Shown: positions 1 through 14,275 of the stretch, one piece after another
How the letters are laid out: each line of letters starts with the position of its first letter
How positions within the stretch are numbered: the stretch's first letter is position 1
NCBI GenBank assembly: GCA_002964805.2
Contig: PUDQ02000121.1
Span: forward strand, 1 to 64,000
Direction of reading: 5' to 3'
Source of the DNA: Trametes villosa
Taxonomy: Eukaryota > Basidiomycota > Agaricomycetes > Polyporales > Polyporaceae
Length of the DNA stretch: 64,000 nucleotides
Made by a program: the position numbers and the translations under genes
Notes under the pieces: generated by a model
The model's input: only the letters and a program-made list of their open reading frames with translations
What the model was told of the DNA's origin: nothing
The model's database searches: none

Positions 1-772
1 CTCGAGGTCTAGGCGTCGCGCATGGTCGACTCGAGTTTGGCAGGAAGTCCGTCGATATCGTCAAGTGGTCGCCGTCCGTCGGCGTCGTCGAGCGGTCGTC
101 CCTCGCCCATGTCGAGACGGCACAGCAGGCGCGGTGGTGGCGATCCAAAGCAGCAGCATTGCGAGGTCTAGTTGCCGGAAGCAAGAGGGTTGGGCGGGCG
201 AGCTTGCAAGACAGATGGTGGCTGACGAGGCAAGAGTCAAGTAGCTTGGGCGACGGGCTTCTACCGTCTACGCTACAGTCAGCATCCGAGGTCTCGAGCG
301 GTGCGGCAGGGCAGCGGGCATGCTCTACGCGAGGGGCGGTGGCCGCTTCGCCGCCTGATTGACCCGCGGCGCGTACCACACTTGTCCACACTATTTGACA
401 GCCAATAAATTCATTTCCCTGGGCCCAGGCCGGGGGAGGGAGCACCGGATTGGCCAGACAATTGTTCTGCATGTAAACAAGGATTTCAGCCCTCCAATCG
501 CTTCCCGTCCGCTTGCCATGCCTGCTGATTGTGACCACCCTGAATGTGCATGATCAATGCACATCCCGAGAAGTCACACTCATCGGGCGTGGCATTCTCA
601 TGTCCATCGTGCTCAGCAAATCAGCAGCTTTAGTACAGCCTTTGGAGGTTCATAAGACATTCAGAGGAGACCGTCGGTTGTTGAGAGAACTCAGGGATTC
701 AGTCACACACACAGACGGCAGCCGTGAGCCATCACCAGACCAAAATACATCAGGCTCTAGAAAATACGCGCT
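1..772. other. Left edge, no gene seen
   Basis: I see no supportable coding exon here. The segment lies downstream of the minus-strand gene that ends at 773, so part of it is probably that gene's 3' untranslated region and terminator. Short open frames exist on both strands but lack coding character. Confidence 0.5.
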
Positions 773-1502
773 CTACGCGTCGTCGTCTGCGCCGTCAGGG
801 ACGACAAGCGCAGACTTGATTGCGTACGAACCCAGCCTCTTCGACCGCTTCTCTGGGTCCCGTCGCCGCCCCCTGATCAGACCGTTGTCCGCCCGGAGCT
901 TCCGTACAGGACCGATCCGCCGAAACACCCCCGCCTTGTGCATCTCGTCCCGCTCTTCGGGCGACACCGTCCGGAAGCACGTCATCTCGTCCCGCTCTTC
1001 GGGCGACACCGTCCGGAAGCACGTCGAGCCCACGATCCACCGCACACACAGCAGCTCGAGCTTCGCCAGCGAGCCCGTCGCGTCGCTGATGTTCCGGAAT
1101 GGGACGTCCGGCGGCCAGCCCTCGACGGCGACCAGGTGCTCGTACACGATGTCGCGCCAGTACGTGCTCCACTTCATCCGGAGGTCCGGATTCCGCGTGA
1201 GCTGTTCTGCAGTGGACGCGCATCAGCGGCCGCGACGCGACGCGGGCGCGCAGGCAAGATGGGCGCACTCACGGAGCTTCTCGTTCATTATCCGCCGTAT
1301 CTCGGCCCGAACCCAGGTCACCTTCTGCGCGTAGGTCATCTCGCACTCGCCGTCTGCACCGCCCGTCCGTCAGACATGTCCGGCACGCTCGGAAACGGCA
1401 TTTGCACTCACCATCGACGTCCGAGTACGAGTCGTCGTCGTCCACTGACATGTCCGGGTCGTTCGAGGCGTGCGCCATCTCGGTGTGCTCCTGCGAGTCC
1501 AT
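773..1502 (-). CDS. Hypothetical protein, 201 aa, three exons
   Basis: Exons 1502-1412, 1353-1273 and 1206-773 join with matching phases (91+81+434 bp) at GT-AG junctions and give 201 residues. The first exon is acidic (a run of D and S). The last exon carries an aromatic core with WSTYWRDIVYEH followed by GWPPDVPFRN and then SLAKLELLCVRW, the kind of W/Y-rich block found in lineage-specific agaricomycete proteins. I cannot assign a function and see no signal peptide or membrane segment. An exact 14-residue duplication beginning TCFRTVSPEERDEM lies in the last exon and is encoded by a 42-bp tandem repeat. The basic C-terminal part (RGRRRDPEKRSKR) could be a nuclear signal, which is inference. 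The start is the first ATG in frame; an upstream exon cannot be excluded. Confidence 0.62.
941..1024. repeat. Perfect 42-bp tandem duplication inside a coding exon
   Basis: Positions 941-982 and 983-1024 are identical. The unit is 42 bp, so the reading frame of the minus-strand gene is kept and 14 residues are doubled. Perfect identity suggests a recent slippage event, or an assembly artefact. Confidence 0.9.
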
Positions 1503-2317
1503 CTGAGCCCCTGAGAGCGAGCTGCACGAGCACGGCGGCCTCCCGTTAAATGCCCGCCGGGCGATCCTGCCGACAGCGCCACTGCCGTCGCATGCGGCTG
1601 CCCTGTGCGGCCGCTACGCTCGACGGCGTTCCCGTCGGCGCACGAGCCGTCGCGATCGCGGACTCGGCGTAAGGGTGCACCTCGCCCTGTTTCGTCCTCG
1701 TCCCGACAGACCTGTAATTTGCGCCCGCGTGAGCACGCGCACAACGTAAGAACAGCCGTCCGCGGAACGCTCACCTCGTCCACCCGCGGGCGTATGATCG
1801 AACACGCTTTGTTCCGCGTGCCGCTCGGGCTGCGTGGTGGGGAGAACCGGGTCCGACAGGCATCCCACAGCGGCGAACACAGGGACACCGTGCGATCCAC
1901 GCCCTCTCGGGCAAGCAGCGGCACACGGGCAACGACTCCGAGCGGCGGCATAACGAGCGCATCCCCGACGCCGCTCTCGAATGCGGGTCCCGATTGTATT
2001 GTTCGAGCGGTACGTACACGCCGAGAAGATCTTGGAGCCTCCCTGAAACCGACGCATGCAAGCGTCCCGGACTCGCAGTGTCGGTGACGGCCCTGCACGA
2101 GATAACAGACGGCACGGTTTCCGCGGGCGGCGTAGCCTCGCGAGCGTCCAAGGAAAGTGTCTTCTCATGCGCCGGAAGCGCAAATGACGGCCGACTCACC
2201 GTACTGCGCGGGGACGATCGTGGGCGGGCGGGTTACAGCTGCGGACAGGGAAACGAGCCCCGCGGCGCACCATCCAGCTCCCGACGCCATGTGCACGAGA
2301 ACCTACGAACCGAGTGA

Positions 2318-3640
2318 GCGTGCAGGGTTCGCGGGCGCGCGAAGCAGGCGGAAACGCACCTCTTCCGTCGTGCCGCAATCGTCGAAGCGAAACACGCCCG
2401 CCTTGAGCACGGCGGACGCGGACGCCCCGCAGTTGTGAGCGATTGACGCGCAGGGACAGGCGGGCGCGAGTACTCACGCACGGCGACCAGGAGAAACCCT
2501 CGGTGCGCTGCACCGTCTCGCCCGACGCCTTGGGCGTGCGGCACGAGCGTGCAGAGCCCCGGCGGCACGACTCGGCTGGGGACGCACGCGCACACGTCCC
2601 CGTCGATGCCCCGCCACCGTCGGAGAACGCGAGGCCCTGAGCCCGTACGCAAAGGGCGTCGCAACCCTGGATCGCCAATTGACGCAGCACGCGGCGGGGA
2701 ATACGGCAGGGGGCGTCCACGGCTGTGGCCCGCATGGGGGTCCGACCCACCCTGAGATATGCGCACGAGTAGCTACGATTCGAGTGGGCGTGCGGGACTC
2801 GCGGGCGCACGAACCAGGTGAAAACGCACCTCTGACGTCGTGCCGCAACTGCCAAAGCGCAAGATACCACGTCTTGTACCGATGTCTTGCAGCCACAAGG
2901 AATTCGGCCCGCAGGGACAGGCGAGCACGAGTACACAGGGGCTGCGAATAGCCTCCCCGACGTCATGTGTACTCAGCTTCGCGCGGCATGAGCGTGCAGA
3001 TCCCCGGCGGTACGCTTGGGCATGCAGGCGTCCCTGTCGAGGCCCCGCCCTCGTCGGGGAACGAAAGGCCCTGAGCTCGCACGCAAAGGGCGTCACGACC
3101 CTGAATCCTCGATCGACGCAGCACGCGGCGGGGAAGACGGCGGGGGCGTGTACGGCCATGGCCTGCATGGAGCTCCCGCTCACCCTGAGCCCCCGCCCGC
3201 ACGCCGTCTTCGCGTCGCGCCACCCGCATGCTCGCTTGCGCCGAGCGAGCGCAACGCCGGGTGCACAGAACGCTGCGCGTGGAGTGAGCGTGCGGACTCC
3301 CGGCGGTGCGACCCAGATGGAGGGAGACTCACAGGCAACTTTCCGCACGCTCGCCGTCCCGCAATTGTCGAACTACGGGACGCCCCGCCCACGACTCGAA
3401 CGCAAACGACTGACGTTTTGCGGCTGCGAGGGGTCAGCACACAGATATGTTCGGACACGAGTAGATTACAGGCGGCGTCCTCTGTACATTTCCTGACGCC
3501 TCCCGCCGTGCACGAATCAGGGCAAGGGGCGAGCGTGCAGAGTCCCGGCAGCTCGATTCATGCTTCCCGCCGTTGCACGCGACGAGCGACGCACCCCAAC
3601 GGAGGAGACGGCGGGCGGGCCCCCAACCACAGTCCACAAT
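2318..3640. repeat. Degenerate tandem repeat, unit about 470 bp, at least 2.5 copies
   Basis: Blocks starting near 2318, 2785 and 3287 share an opening like GTGAGCGTGCRGG followed by a CCGTCGTGCCGCAA-type stretch. Blocks near 2548 and 2992 share GCGTGCAGAKCCCCGGCGG and, further on, CCCTGAGCYCGYACGCAAAG and ACGCAGCACGCGGCGGGGAA. Spacing is roughly 445-500 bp. Copies differ by many substitutions and indels, so the array is old. No intact reading frame is shared between copies. Confidence 0.7.
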
Positions 3641-3806
3641 CCACACGGCGCGGCCCTGAGTTCCGAGCCCCGAGTCCTGCCCGCATCCCATCCGCGTCCT
3701 CGCGTCTTCGCGAGTGGGACGCCGCCGCACCGCCCACACGCTCGCTCGCGCCGATCGAGCGCTCCGCCGCCGCGTATCTCCCTCCCCCGTCTCACCCTCC
3801 CTGATC

Positions 3807-3838
3807 GCGTCTGCGTCTGCATCCGCGTCCGCGTCCGC
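3807..3838. repeat. Hexanucleotide repeat
   Basis: Imperfect run of a GCGTCC/GCGTCT hexamer. On the minus strand it reads as alternating alanine and aspartate codons, but no gene is supported around it. Confidence 0.75.
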
Positions 3839-6505
3839 ACCCACTCACCTCCGTCTGCCTGCCGCGCCCCGATCCCCGCCGCCCCGTCGCTCGCTCGACT
3901 CTTGGCGGCCCCAGCCTGCGGGCCTCGTCCGCTCCTCCGCCTGACCACGCCCGGCGTTCCGACGCCACGGTGTGCGCACGGACCCCCGGACGGGCGTGCG
4001 CGCACGACGGGGATGGGGACGGCCCTAAAGACGCGGCCACATAAGAGCCCGCGGGACGGACGCTCGGGCGCACGACACGCCCCCTGCGCCCCCTCCTCCT
4101 CCCACTTACCTGTGCTTGTCACGCCCGCCGACCTACCGTCTCTGCTCGCACACGCCGTCCGCCGCCAGACCTACCTTCCCCGCAGTACCGCACGTCCCGG
4201 CGAGTGTATCTCGCTCTCGCCCTCGCACGCGTGTCCCGCTCACCTTCGCCTAGCACTCGGGAAGCCGGCCGTTTCGACGCGTGGCTCTCCGTCGCTCGAC
4301 TCGGCGGTGCAGGGCCCGGCGTACGTACGAGGGGGAGCCTGTAAGCATGTTCAGCCGTGCAGACGTGCGCGTACTCACCGGATTCGGCAGATCGTGACTG
4401 GCACGCACGACCCGCCGAACGGCACGACGCTAGTGCGCATTCGAACGCGAATCAGAGGACATACCTGACTCGCCCCTTCGTGCAGAAGCCTGCAAACGCG
4501 CCGACGGCATCATGGCCGCGGGTGAGCCGCCTCGTCATTCCCGCCGTCGGCGCATCTGACTACGCTGCTCGGTAGAACGCGCCCCCGGTACACTTACAGT
4601 GCACGCCGTTTGGAATGCACGACAAACGGTGAGCGCACATCCTTGCACGAAGAATCAGCGACGTACCTGACACCGGCTGCCGTCGTCAGCTGCGTCGGGG
4701 CGGCTCGAAGCGCTACCGTGCGCGACCACACGGCGCAGACCGACGGCGGCCTCTTCGGATGCACACGACAGCCCTCGGGATACGCCCTGCGAAGTGAGTG
4801 AGCCGTAACTCCCCGCCTGCGCTCGGGACGTGTTGCTCACTATCGATTTGCGCGTGCAGACGCATCGTGCGCACTCCCTCCGTCCGCGCAGACGTCGAGC
4901 CACGCGCAGAGCGAGCCCCGTCGCGCGACCGCCGTGTCGCAGGCCGCCGCCACACGTCTCGAGTGGGCCAGCACCGCTCCGTGCATCGGCGGCCGCTGTC
5001 AAGGTGAGCGGCCGACGTCCCTCGGCATGCACTCGTTCAGTGCATGCTTCGTAGACCAGACGTCGCTCGCCCCGGCGCTGCATCCCCCTGCTTCGGAAAT
5101 GCGCGACACGGCTCCTTGATTCTGGTGAGCTAGAGCCCACAGCGAACGTCGTAGATTAGAGGACTCGCCTGCGGCCTCCCGCCCTGTTCGGGATTGCGTG
5201 CCCGCAGCCCGCTCGTTCGCACAAACGTCGGAGCACACGCACGGCACGCCCCTGTCTCCCGCTCCCGAGTTGCACGCCGCCGCCGCCGCCACGCATCATG
5301 GCGTAGTCGACGACCAGACCGACACCCCGTTGAAGGGCAGGCGTCGCGCTCTGCGCCCGCGTCGGCGGTCGGGGCCGAGGTGAGCGACCAAGCGGCTGGT
5401 GCTCGAGTTTCCTGGTGCGCTCGTCCGGTGTGCGCCCTCGGCCCGTTGAGAGCGGGCGGGGCGGGGCGTATGATGTAGCACGCGGGGGCGCGTGCAGAGC
5501 CGGTCCGTAGTGTTGAGGATGAGGGCGAGCCGAGCCGTTTGCGGGCCCGGTGCGGATGCCGACGGCGCCGGGGAGGCGTCCCCCCGCGTGAGGGGAGCGT
5601 GCACGATGGCGGGCCGGGCGTACTGGCGTTCCCCGACGTCCTGGGCGGTGATCCGTAGCGCAGGAGAGCGGCTCGAGCTCGTGAGAAGCCCGAGCGCGGT
5701 GGCCAGAGGGGCAGCCCGCGGGTGCTGTGCACACGCGACCGCGGCAGCAGCCGGCTCGCTGTGGAGCGGCGGTCGCGCTCCCGGGAGGTGCGGAGTCGTC
5801 CCGAGCGAGCTGTGCATAAACGAGCCTGTGAGAACGAGTTGGAACGGCCCGCGCGCGCCTCGTGCACGAGGCCAGACCTGCGGCGTACCTGGAGACCGGA
5901 TGACGCGCTCTCGCTCCCCGAAGCTCTCCCGGGAGCAGTCGAGTGGCGGGGCGGAGACGCTGCATATGTGCTCGGGGCGGGGCATCGCATGCGAGCGCAA
6001 GCGGGCTGTGTTTCTGGTGAGTTGGAGACGAAGGACAGGGTGGATACGACGTACGGGATGCTCTGCAGAGCACGCACTCGGTGCCCAGGCGGACCCGCGG
6101 TGAGTCGCCGCGTCCTGATCGTATGCGCGTTCGTACGCGTCCGCGTACGGCAGCGCATCTCGTCGGGTGCACGGCGGGCTTTTCGTGGCAAGATCCGCAC
6201 GCGGCGGAGGTCTTCACTAAGCGGTGCGGTGTCCCAGAGGGGCGCGCACTGTGCGAGTCGTTGGGTGGGATAGCCGTGATAGGTGAGCATGCAGGGAGTG
6301 AGTCTGCAGGCCATGGGCGGCCGGTCGGACTCGACTGGTGCTTTGAGAGTCTCCAGGACCGCAGCCAGACGCGCGAGAGAGAAGAGCGAGAAGGCAGGCG
6401 CGGGATGATAGCAGGCCTCGCGTAGCCGACGAGCTGTGCAGCTGGTGTGCCTGAGATCCGAGTGCAGCAGGCGAGAAGAGCGCGGTCGAGGGGGCGGCCA
6501 GAGAC

Positions 6506-6560
6506 GAGAACAGCGGCAGGGGAGAGCGAGAACAGCGGCAGGGGAGAGCGAGAACAGCGG
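6506..6560. repeat. 22-bp tandem repeat, 2.5 copies
   Basis: Two exact copies of a 22-bp unit beginning GAGAACAGCGGCAGG (6506-6527 and 6528-6549) and a partial third copy. No gene is supported here. Confidence 0.9.
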
Positions 6561-7242
6561 TGAGAGAGGGCAGCAAGGGCGTCGAAAGCGAGGAAAGAGG
6601 GCGTCGAGAGGTGTCGAGCAGCGGTCGAGAGAGCTCGAGCGCCGCCAAATGCGGGTCGAGCAGGTTTCGAGGCAGCCAATGAGAGCGCGTAAACGCGTCC
6701 TGGACGATTGTGGCGCATATAGGCGCCCGCGCGGGGACGCGTTCGAGGTCGCGTTTTGACGTCGTCGGGGACTGTCGCGGACAGCCGTCTTCCACCCCCC
6801 CAACCCCCTCCGGATCCTATTCGCTTCCCCGGCTGGTGGCGGAGTGGGGGATGGTATAAGTACGGAAGGCGAGGCGCCCACTGGGCGAGATGTCCGCGGA
6901 GTGAGGCGGGAGGGAGGGAGGGCGAGCCGACGAGGGAGAACGAATGCCCGAACGAGTCTCTGCACCACGCCCTGCTCCTCCCCAGCCTCCGCCGCCAATT
7001 CGAATGCAGACGCACCGCCGTGATCAACGCCCGCGCCCACAAAGCCGCCAGGGGCGCGGAGATTGGCGAGCAATGCAGCGACTGCCTGCGCGCGATCGCG
7101 GCTGGCAGGAGCGGCAGACTGGACGCGGCGCGCGCTAGCGTTCGACAGCGCCGTCGAGTTAGCACTGGCACCCGATATCGAACTTACTCTTCTCTCCCAA
7201 ACCGGCGCAGGCGCGGCGAACACGCGTCCAGGTCCGCCGGAG

Positions 7243-7268
7243 CACGCACACACACGCACACACGCACG
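7243..7268. repeat. CA/CG microsatellite
   Basis: Short interrupted run of CACA and CACG units in GC-rich non-coding sequence. Confidence 0.8.
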
Positions 7269-8527
7269 CGGGTACGACGTCGACGGACTCCGTTATATAT
7301 CCTCCACGGCGGCCGCGCGCGTGGCCAGTACCAGTGCCAGTGCCAGCCAGCCCGGCCGCTGCATCTCCAGTGATCGCTCCCTCGCACTTCGCGTCCGCGC
7401 CCGCAGGATCAGCCCACACGGGGGACGGGCCACGGGCTCGCAGCGGTAAATCCCGCTCAGCCAACCGGAGGGCAGGCCTACCCCCGCAGCCGCTAGCTAG
7501 AAGCCACCTCCAGTATTCGCACTGCCGTCCAATCGGGAGCGCCCGAGGGCTTCTTCCTCTCATCCTCCCAGTGCCTCGCACTGATCGCAAATGGTGAGTG
7601 CCGCCCTCCGAAACAGTCGCACTTGGGACTCACAGAGTTCAGGGGGTGGCAAACGCACAGAGCCCGATGTCGTCACGGCGGCACGGCCGGACGAGAGAGG
7701 CTGTTGACGCACTCAGTCCCAACGGGAGCCCCCACGCCGCGGCGCAGCCGTGCGCTGTTAGGCCGGCCAAGGCGCCACGCGCCATCGCACTAACACAATG
7801 CAATACCAGAGCAAAAGCGGGTACGCGGCCAGAGACAGACTTAGACGTACCAATGACATCGCACCATCCCAGGGCGAGGTAAGCAGTCACCCCAAGTTCA
7901 TGTCCCGGGCGCCAGTTCCTTCTGCGTCGATGCCAGGCCCGCGCCGCACCGGCGACACGCTGCAGCGGCCAGGTGGGAGGTGGGAGCGGGCGCGCTAACC
8001 TTGGCCGCGGACCACCTTCCTTGGATGCGAAGAGGTGGCACAATCCGAGCGGGCACTTCGAGCCGGGTCCAGCGTGCCCGCCTGGCGCGCGCAAGCAGGT
8101 GAGGGACAACTCGTACGAAGGTTCGACGCTCGGCGCGCAGGCGCGCGGGTGCAGACGGAAGTGTAGGAGCAATTCCACCGGTCTTCATGTGTCCTCTTCC
8201 GGCCTAGGTCTCCCGCGAACTTCTCCAGAGGCCAGCACCGTTTAGGCAGCTGCGGAGGCTCCGAGCGGGTACGGACGTCTGCGAGGTTGATCACGATGCA
8301 CCCCGGTTCGCGTCTATGGTGTATTCGGATTCTTGACGGGACGCATGGAGGGATCATGCCATGATGCCATGATCTGTCCATAGCGCGGCTTGGATGACGG
8401 CTGCTACTGCGGGTGCGGGCGTGACCACTCGGGCGCCCCGACGCCGCTGCTCCATGGTCGTGCCGGAAGATTGCTCCTGTTGCACGCGCCGTCCGACCCT
8501 TGAAAGTCCAATTCGCTCGCGCTCACC

Positions 8528-8905
8528 ACTGCAGCGTTTCAAACCGGCGGTCTCGGGGCCATCTGACAGCAGAGCTCGGGAGCGAGGCGCACCTGGGGAG
8601 ATGTCAACGCTGGTTGAGATAGCAGTCAGAGCGTACACGATACATCAAGTGTGCACGCACTGGTAGACAGGCAAGAACGCCGCCGACCCCTGCTCTAGCT
8701 AAACGATTGCCGGAGTTGCTGCACGCGCAGTCAAGCCCTCGCAAGCTGCCAAATCGCCGGCCCTATGTCTAGCGTTTGGAGCCGGCGTTTGCGCGACCAC
8801 TCACTGATAGGCCACCTGGCAGCTAGGTCCGGGAGCGAAGCGCAGGAGCGCAGAAGAATGTCATCGCTGGATAGGATAGTAGTAAGAGCGCACATCGTAT
8901 ATACA
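8528..8905. repeat. Diverged tandem duplication, two copies about 240 bp apart
   Basis: Sequence at about 8528-8650 and about 8772-8905 aligns by eye. Both carry GCGTTT, a shared CCGGCG, then GGGAGCGARGCGCA, then GATGTCAACGCTGG in the first copy matching AATGTCATCGCTGG in the second, and a closing AGAGCGYACAYCGTATA-like segment. No reading frame is preserved between copies. It lies just downstream of the U2AF gene. Confidence 0.6.
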
Positions 8906-9165
8906 TACAGGCAACACACCGGTCATCGAACTGCGACACGAGCAAGATTTAGCAAGACAAGCTGCGCACGGACCCTCGCGCCTCGAGGCCGGCAACCAAA
9001 CGGATGTGCGTGCACCTGCGCACGCGTCCATGTCCCGCGCCCGATCAAGTAGCCGACGATCGACACTAGCACAGTCCGCGCCCGCCCCACTGTCGGAGCT
9101 TTCGCGCTTGGAAGCTGCACATCCATTCTCGCATCGGGGGGAGGAGCCAAGGCCGACGGGCACGC

Positions 9166-11732
<2,567 letters not shown>

Positions 11733-12141
11733 TTGTGTCGAAATTGGAGAGATGGGGGAGAGGTGCAAGGACGTTCGTCTCAAGTCGTCTCACCGCGCCC
11801 CGCGCACGCCAGAGCACCGATGCGTGGGAATACGCGCATAACCTCCCTTGTCCGCAGTAAAAAATCGCGTGGAAAGTGCATCGCCAAAAGAGGCTAACTG
11901 ATAACAATTTGTTGTGGGCGCCCATCACAGCTGGTGCTCGATCTTAGCCCGATCGACTATCTGTCAAGCACATATGGTGGCTTTGCGCCGGCAGAGGGTG
12001 GGTTGAGTTCTGTCTCCCTCGTCGCCCAGGCTGTCTTGCTCGCTGCTCTCGTAAACCTGTCGTGCTAGCCCCCGCCACAGGCCCCGCTCTCCTTGCTTTT
12101 TACGACGACGCGAAACGAACGAGACGACTCTCTCTAGCACC
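11733..12141. promoter_or_regulatory. Divergent intergenic region between U2AF and SLC35F genes
   Basis: About 410 bp separate the two predicted start codons of opposite-facing genes, so this must hold both 5' ends and probably a shared promoter region (inference). I see no clean TATA box. No coding exon is supported inside. Confidence 0.5.
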
Positions 12142-13792
12142 ATGTCCAGCCCGTACCCCGAGGACGTGAAGACCGCTCGTGCGGAGAGCCCCTTTGACGT
12201 CCCCTCGCTTCCCAACTCCCCGGAGGTGGCCCATGAGCAACCACACCTCGCTGCACGACCGCCTCTAGACTACTCGTCCGCGCGGGCCTTTACGTGGAGC
12301 GTGTGGAGGCGTTTTCTGAGCCTGTGGACGAAACGCTTCGTGCTCTCGCTCCTCGCCGGCCAGGTTGTCTCCCTCTGCATTACGTGCACGAACGTGACGA
12401 CGACAGAGCTTGTCAACCGCAACTGGAAGCTGCCTACGACCCAGACGTTCTTCCTGTGAGCGTTTCGCTGAGTGTGGTGATCGGAGCAGATGCTGATCGA
12501 CCCCGCAGGTACCTCTCTTTATGCCTAATTTATACGCCGTACACGATATACCAATGTAAGCCCCCGTCGCACCTGACATAGCACTCGCGCACTCATCTCG
12601 TCTCAGACGGGTTTGTAGGATGGCTTAAGATGATCTACAAGGACGGCTGGAAATGTACGCCCTCCTTCATCTCCCCGTGTTCCGGGCTAACACTTTCGCA
12701 GACATCATCCTCGCGGCATGCGACGTCGAGGGCAACTTCCTCGTCGTAAAGGCGTACCAGTACACGACGCTCCTCTCGTGCATGCTCCTCGACGCGTGGG
12801 CGATCCCCGTCTGCCTCTTCTTCTGCTGGCTCTACATGCGCCCCAAGTACCACTGGACGCAGCTCCTCGTACGCCCCGCTTTCGCTTTCTGCTTTCCATG
12901 AGGGAGGAAGCTGACTGCCCTGGCGGCGCAGGGCGTGGTGATCTGCGTGGGCGGGCTGGGCATGCTCGTCACCTCGGACGAGATCACGGACAAGGACTGG
13001 CCCGCGCTCAGCCGCGCCAAGGGCGACGTCTTCATGCTCGTCGGCGCCTCGCTCTACGGCTTCAGTGCGTCGCCCTTCCCCCCGCCCTTTCTCGAGTTCA
13101 GCATCTGACGGGACTGGGATGATTACAGCGAACGCGACGGAGGAGTTCTTCGTGCGCCGCTCGCCGCTGTACGAGGTCATCGGGCAGCTCGGCTTCTGGG
13201 GCGTGCTCATCAACGGCATCCAGGCCGCCGGGCTCGAGCACAAGGACATGACCCAGGCGAGCTGGAACGGCTCCACCAGTGCGTCCCCCCTTGCTGTTTT
13301 GGTTCCCAGCGAAGAGATGGGCTGACGCGTGCGGGACAGTCGGGCTGCTCGTCGCGTACACGGCGGCGATGTTCATCCTGTACACCGTCGCGCCGATCCT
13401 GTACCGCATGGCATCCTCCGCGTACTACAATCTCTCCCTCCTCTCGAGCGACTTCTACGGGCTCCTCTTCGGGCTCTTCCTCTACGTGCGTTCCCCCCCC
13501 CACTCCCCTCCCTCTCTCTCCCGTGGGCTGAGTAGGGTTATACTGATGCTGGCACTCCGTAGCACTACTCGGTGTACTGGCTGTACTTCCCCGCGTTCGC
13601 GGTCGTCCTCCTCGGGCTCATCATCTACTTCTGGCATGCGACGCGTACGTCCCCTCCTCCATTTTCCCTCCCTACTCCGTGCTCACTAGACTGTTTGCTG
13701 TAGCGGAAGAGCAGGGCAAGCTCGAGCCGCGCGCGCCCGAGTACGTCACCCAGCGCAACGGCGGGACCACCCGCGTCGCCGGCCAGGTGTAG
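12142..13792 (+). CDS. SLC35F-type (DUF914) multi-span membrane transporter
   Basis: Nine exons: 12142-12455, 12509-12555, 12607-12654, 12702-12868, 12932-13064, 13129-13278, 13340-13485, 13563-13644 and 13704-13792. All phases match and give 391 aa. After a hydrophilic N-terminus come about ten hydrophobic segments, starting at RFVLSLLAGQVVSLCITCT. Family markers are CDVEGNFLVVKAYQYTTLLS, then CMLLDAWAIP, then YGFTNATEEFFV and a late SVYWLYFPAFAVVLLG helix; these match the SLC35F1/F2/F6 solute-carrier group of the drug/metabolite transporter superfamily. The substrate is not known for fungal members; location is probably an internal membrane (inference). The start is the first ATG after a pyrimidine-rich leader (CTCTCTCTAGCACC). 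Introns are 49-66 bp. Confidence 0.92.
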
Positions 13793-14275
13793 CTGTAAAC
13801 GCGCCCCCTTACGATCTGGGCTCGTGGCCCGCGATTTCTTACGATGACAAAAACGGCTCTCGCTTGCTCTAGTTAGAGGGTAGACATGATGGTGTACCGA
13901 GTTATGGCGCGGGGTTTTTGTACGATTAGACACTGGCACAGTGCGTTGTGGGCGGGATGTTGATCTAACCGTGTACCAATCTCGTTTAGGATCGCCTTCA
14001 GATGGGATTATGGCGAAAAACGTGATGATGATTGGGGAAGATACCGATACGAGGCGAGTATGTATGTGGTAAGATGTGATGAAAAATTATAACGATAGGG
14101 AGCAGTGTGGCAGTCCGCAAGGGACACAGTAGAGACGCAAAAGGGGGATTGACATGGTACAACGTTCAAAACTATGAGGGGAGAGGGCACGATCCGTACA
14201 GGGCGCTGCTAATCGTACAGCACTTGAGTCGAGGACAAGCTGGAGCTATCGGGGGGTCGGAAGCGGGGGGAGAGC
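13793..14275. other. Tail-to-tail intergenic region
   Basis: Sequence between the ends of the SLC35F gene (+) and gene H (-). AT-rich for this window; presumably holds both 3' untranslated regions. Nothing else seen. Confidence 0.6.

Larger units (their letters stand above)
1503..9165. other. GC-rich region without a supported gene
   Basis: About 7.6 kb of very GC-rich sequence. Long open frames occur in several frames at once, including two overlapping minus-strand frames of about 700 codons between 5130 and 7259. Their composition (mostly R, S, P, A) and simultaneous openness are what GC-rich non-coding DNA gives. Short stretches bounded by GTGAG and CAG recur and may be relics of many-exon genes. 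Diverged tandem repeats (2.3-3.6 kb and 8.5-8.9 kb) and small simple repeats are listed separately. A TATA-like stretch (GGTATAAGTACGG) lies near 6850 with no clear gene after it. Confidence 0.5.

Noticed and set aside
5130..7259. Very long minus-strand open frames (about 700 codons)
   Set aside because: Two frames are open over the same span, composition is R/S/P/A-rich, and no domain or splice pattern is visible; this is expected in GC-rich non-coding DNA.
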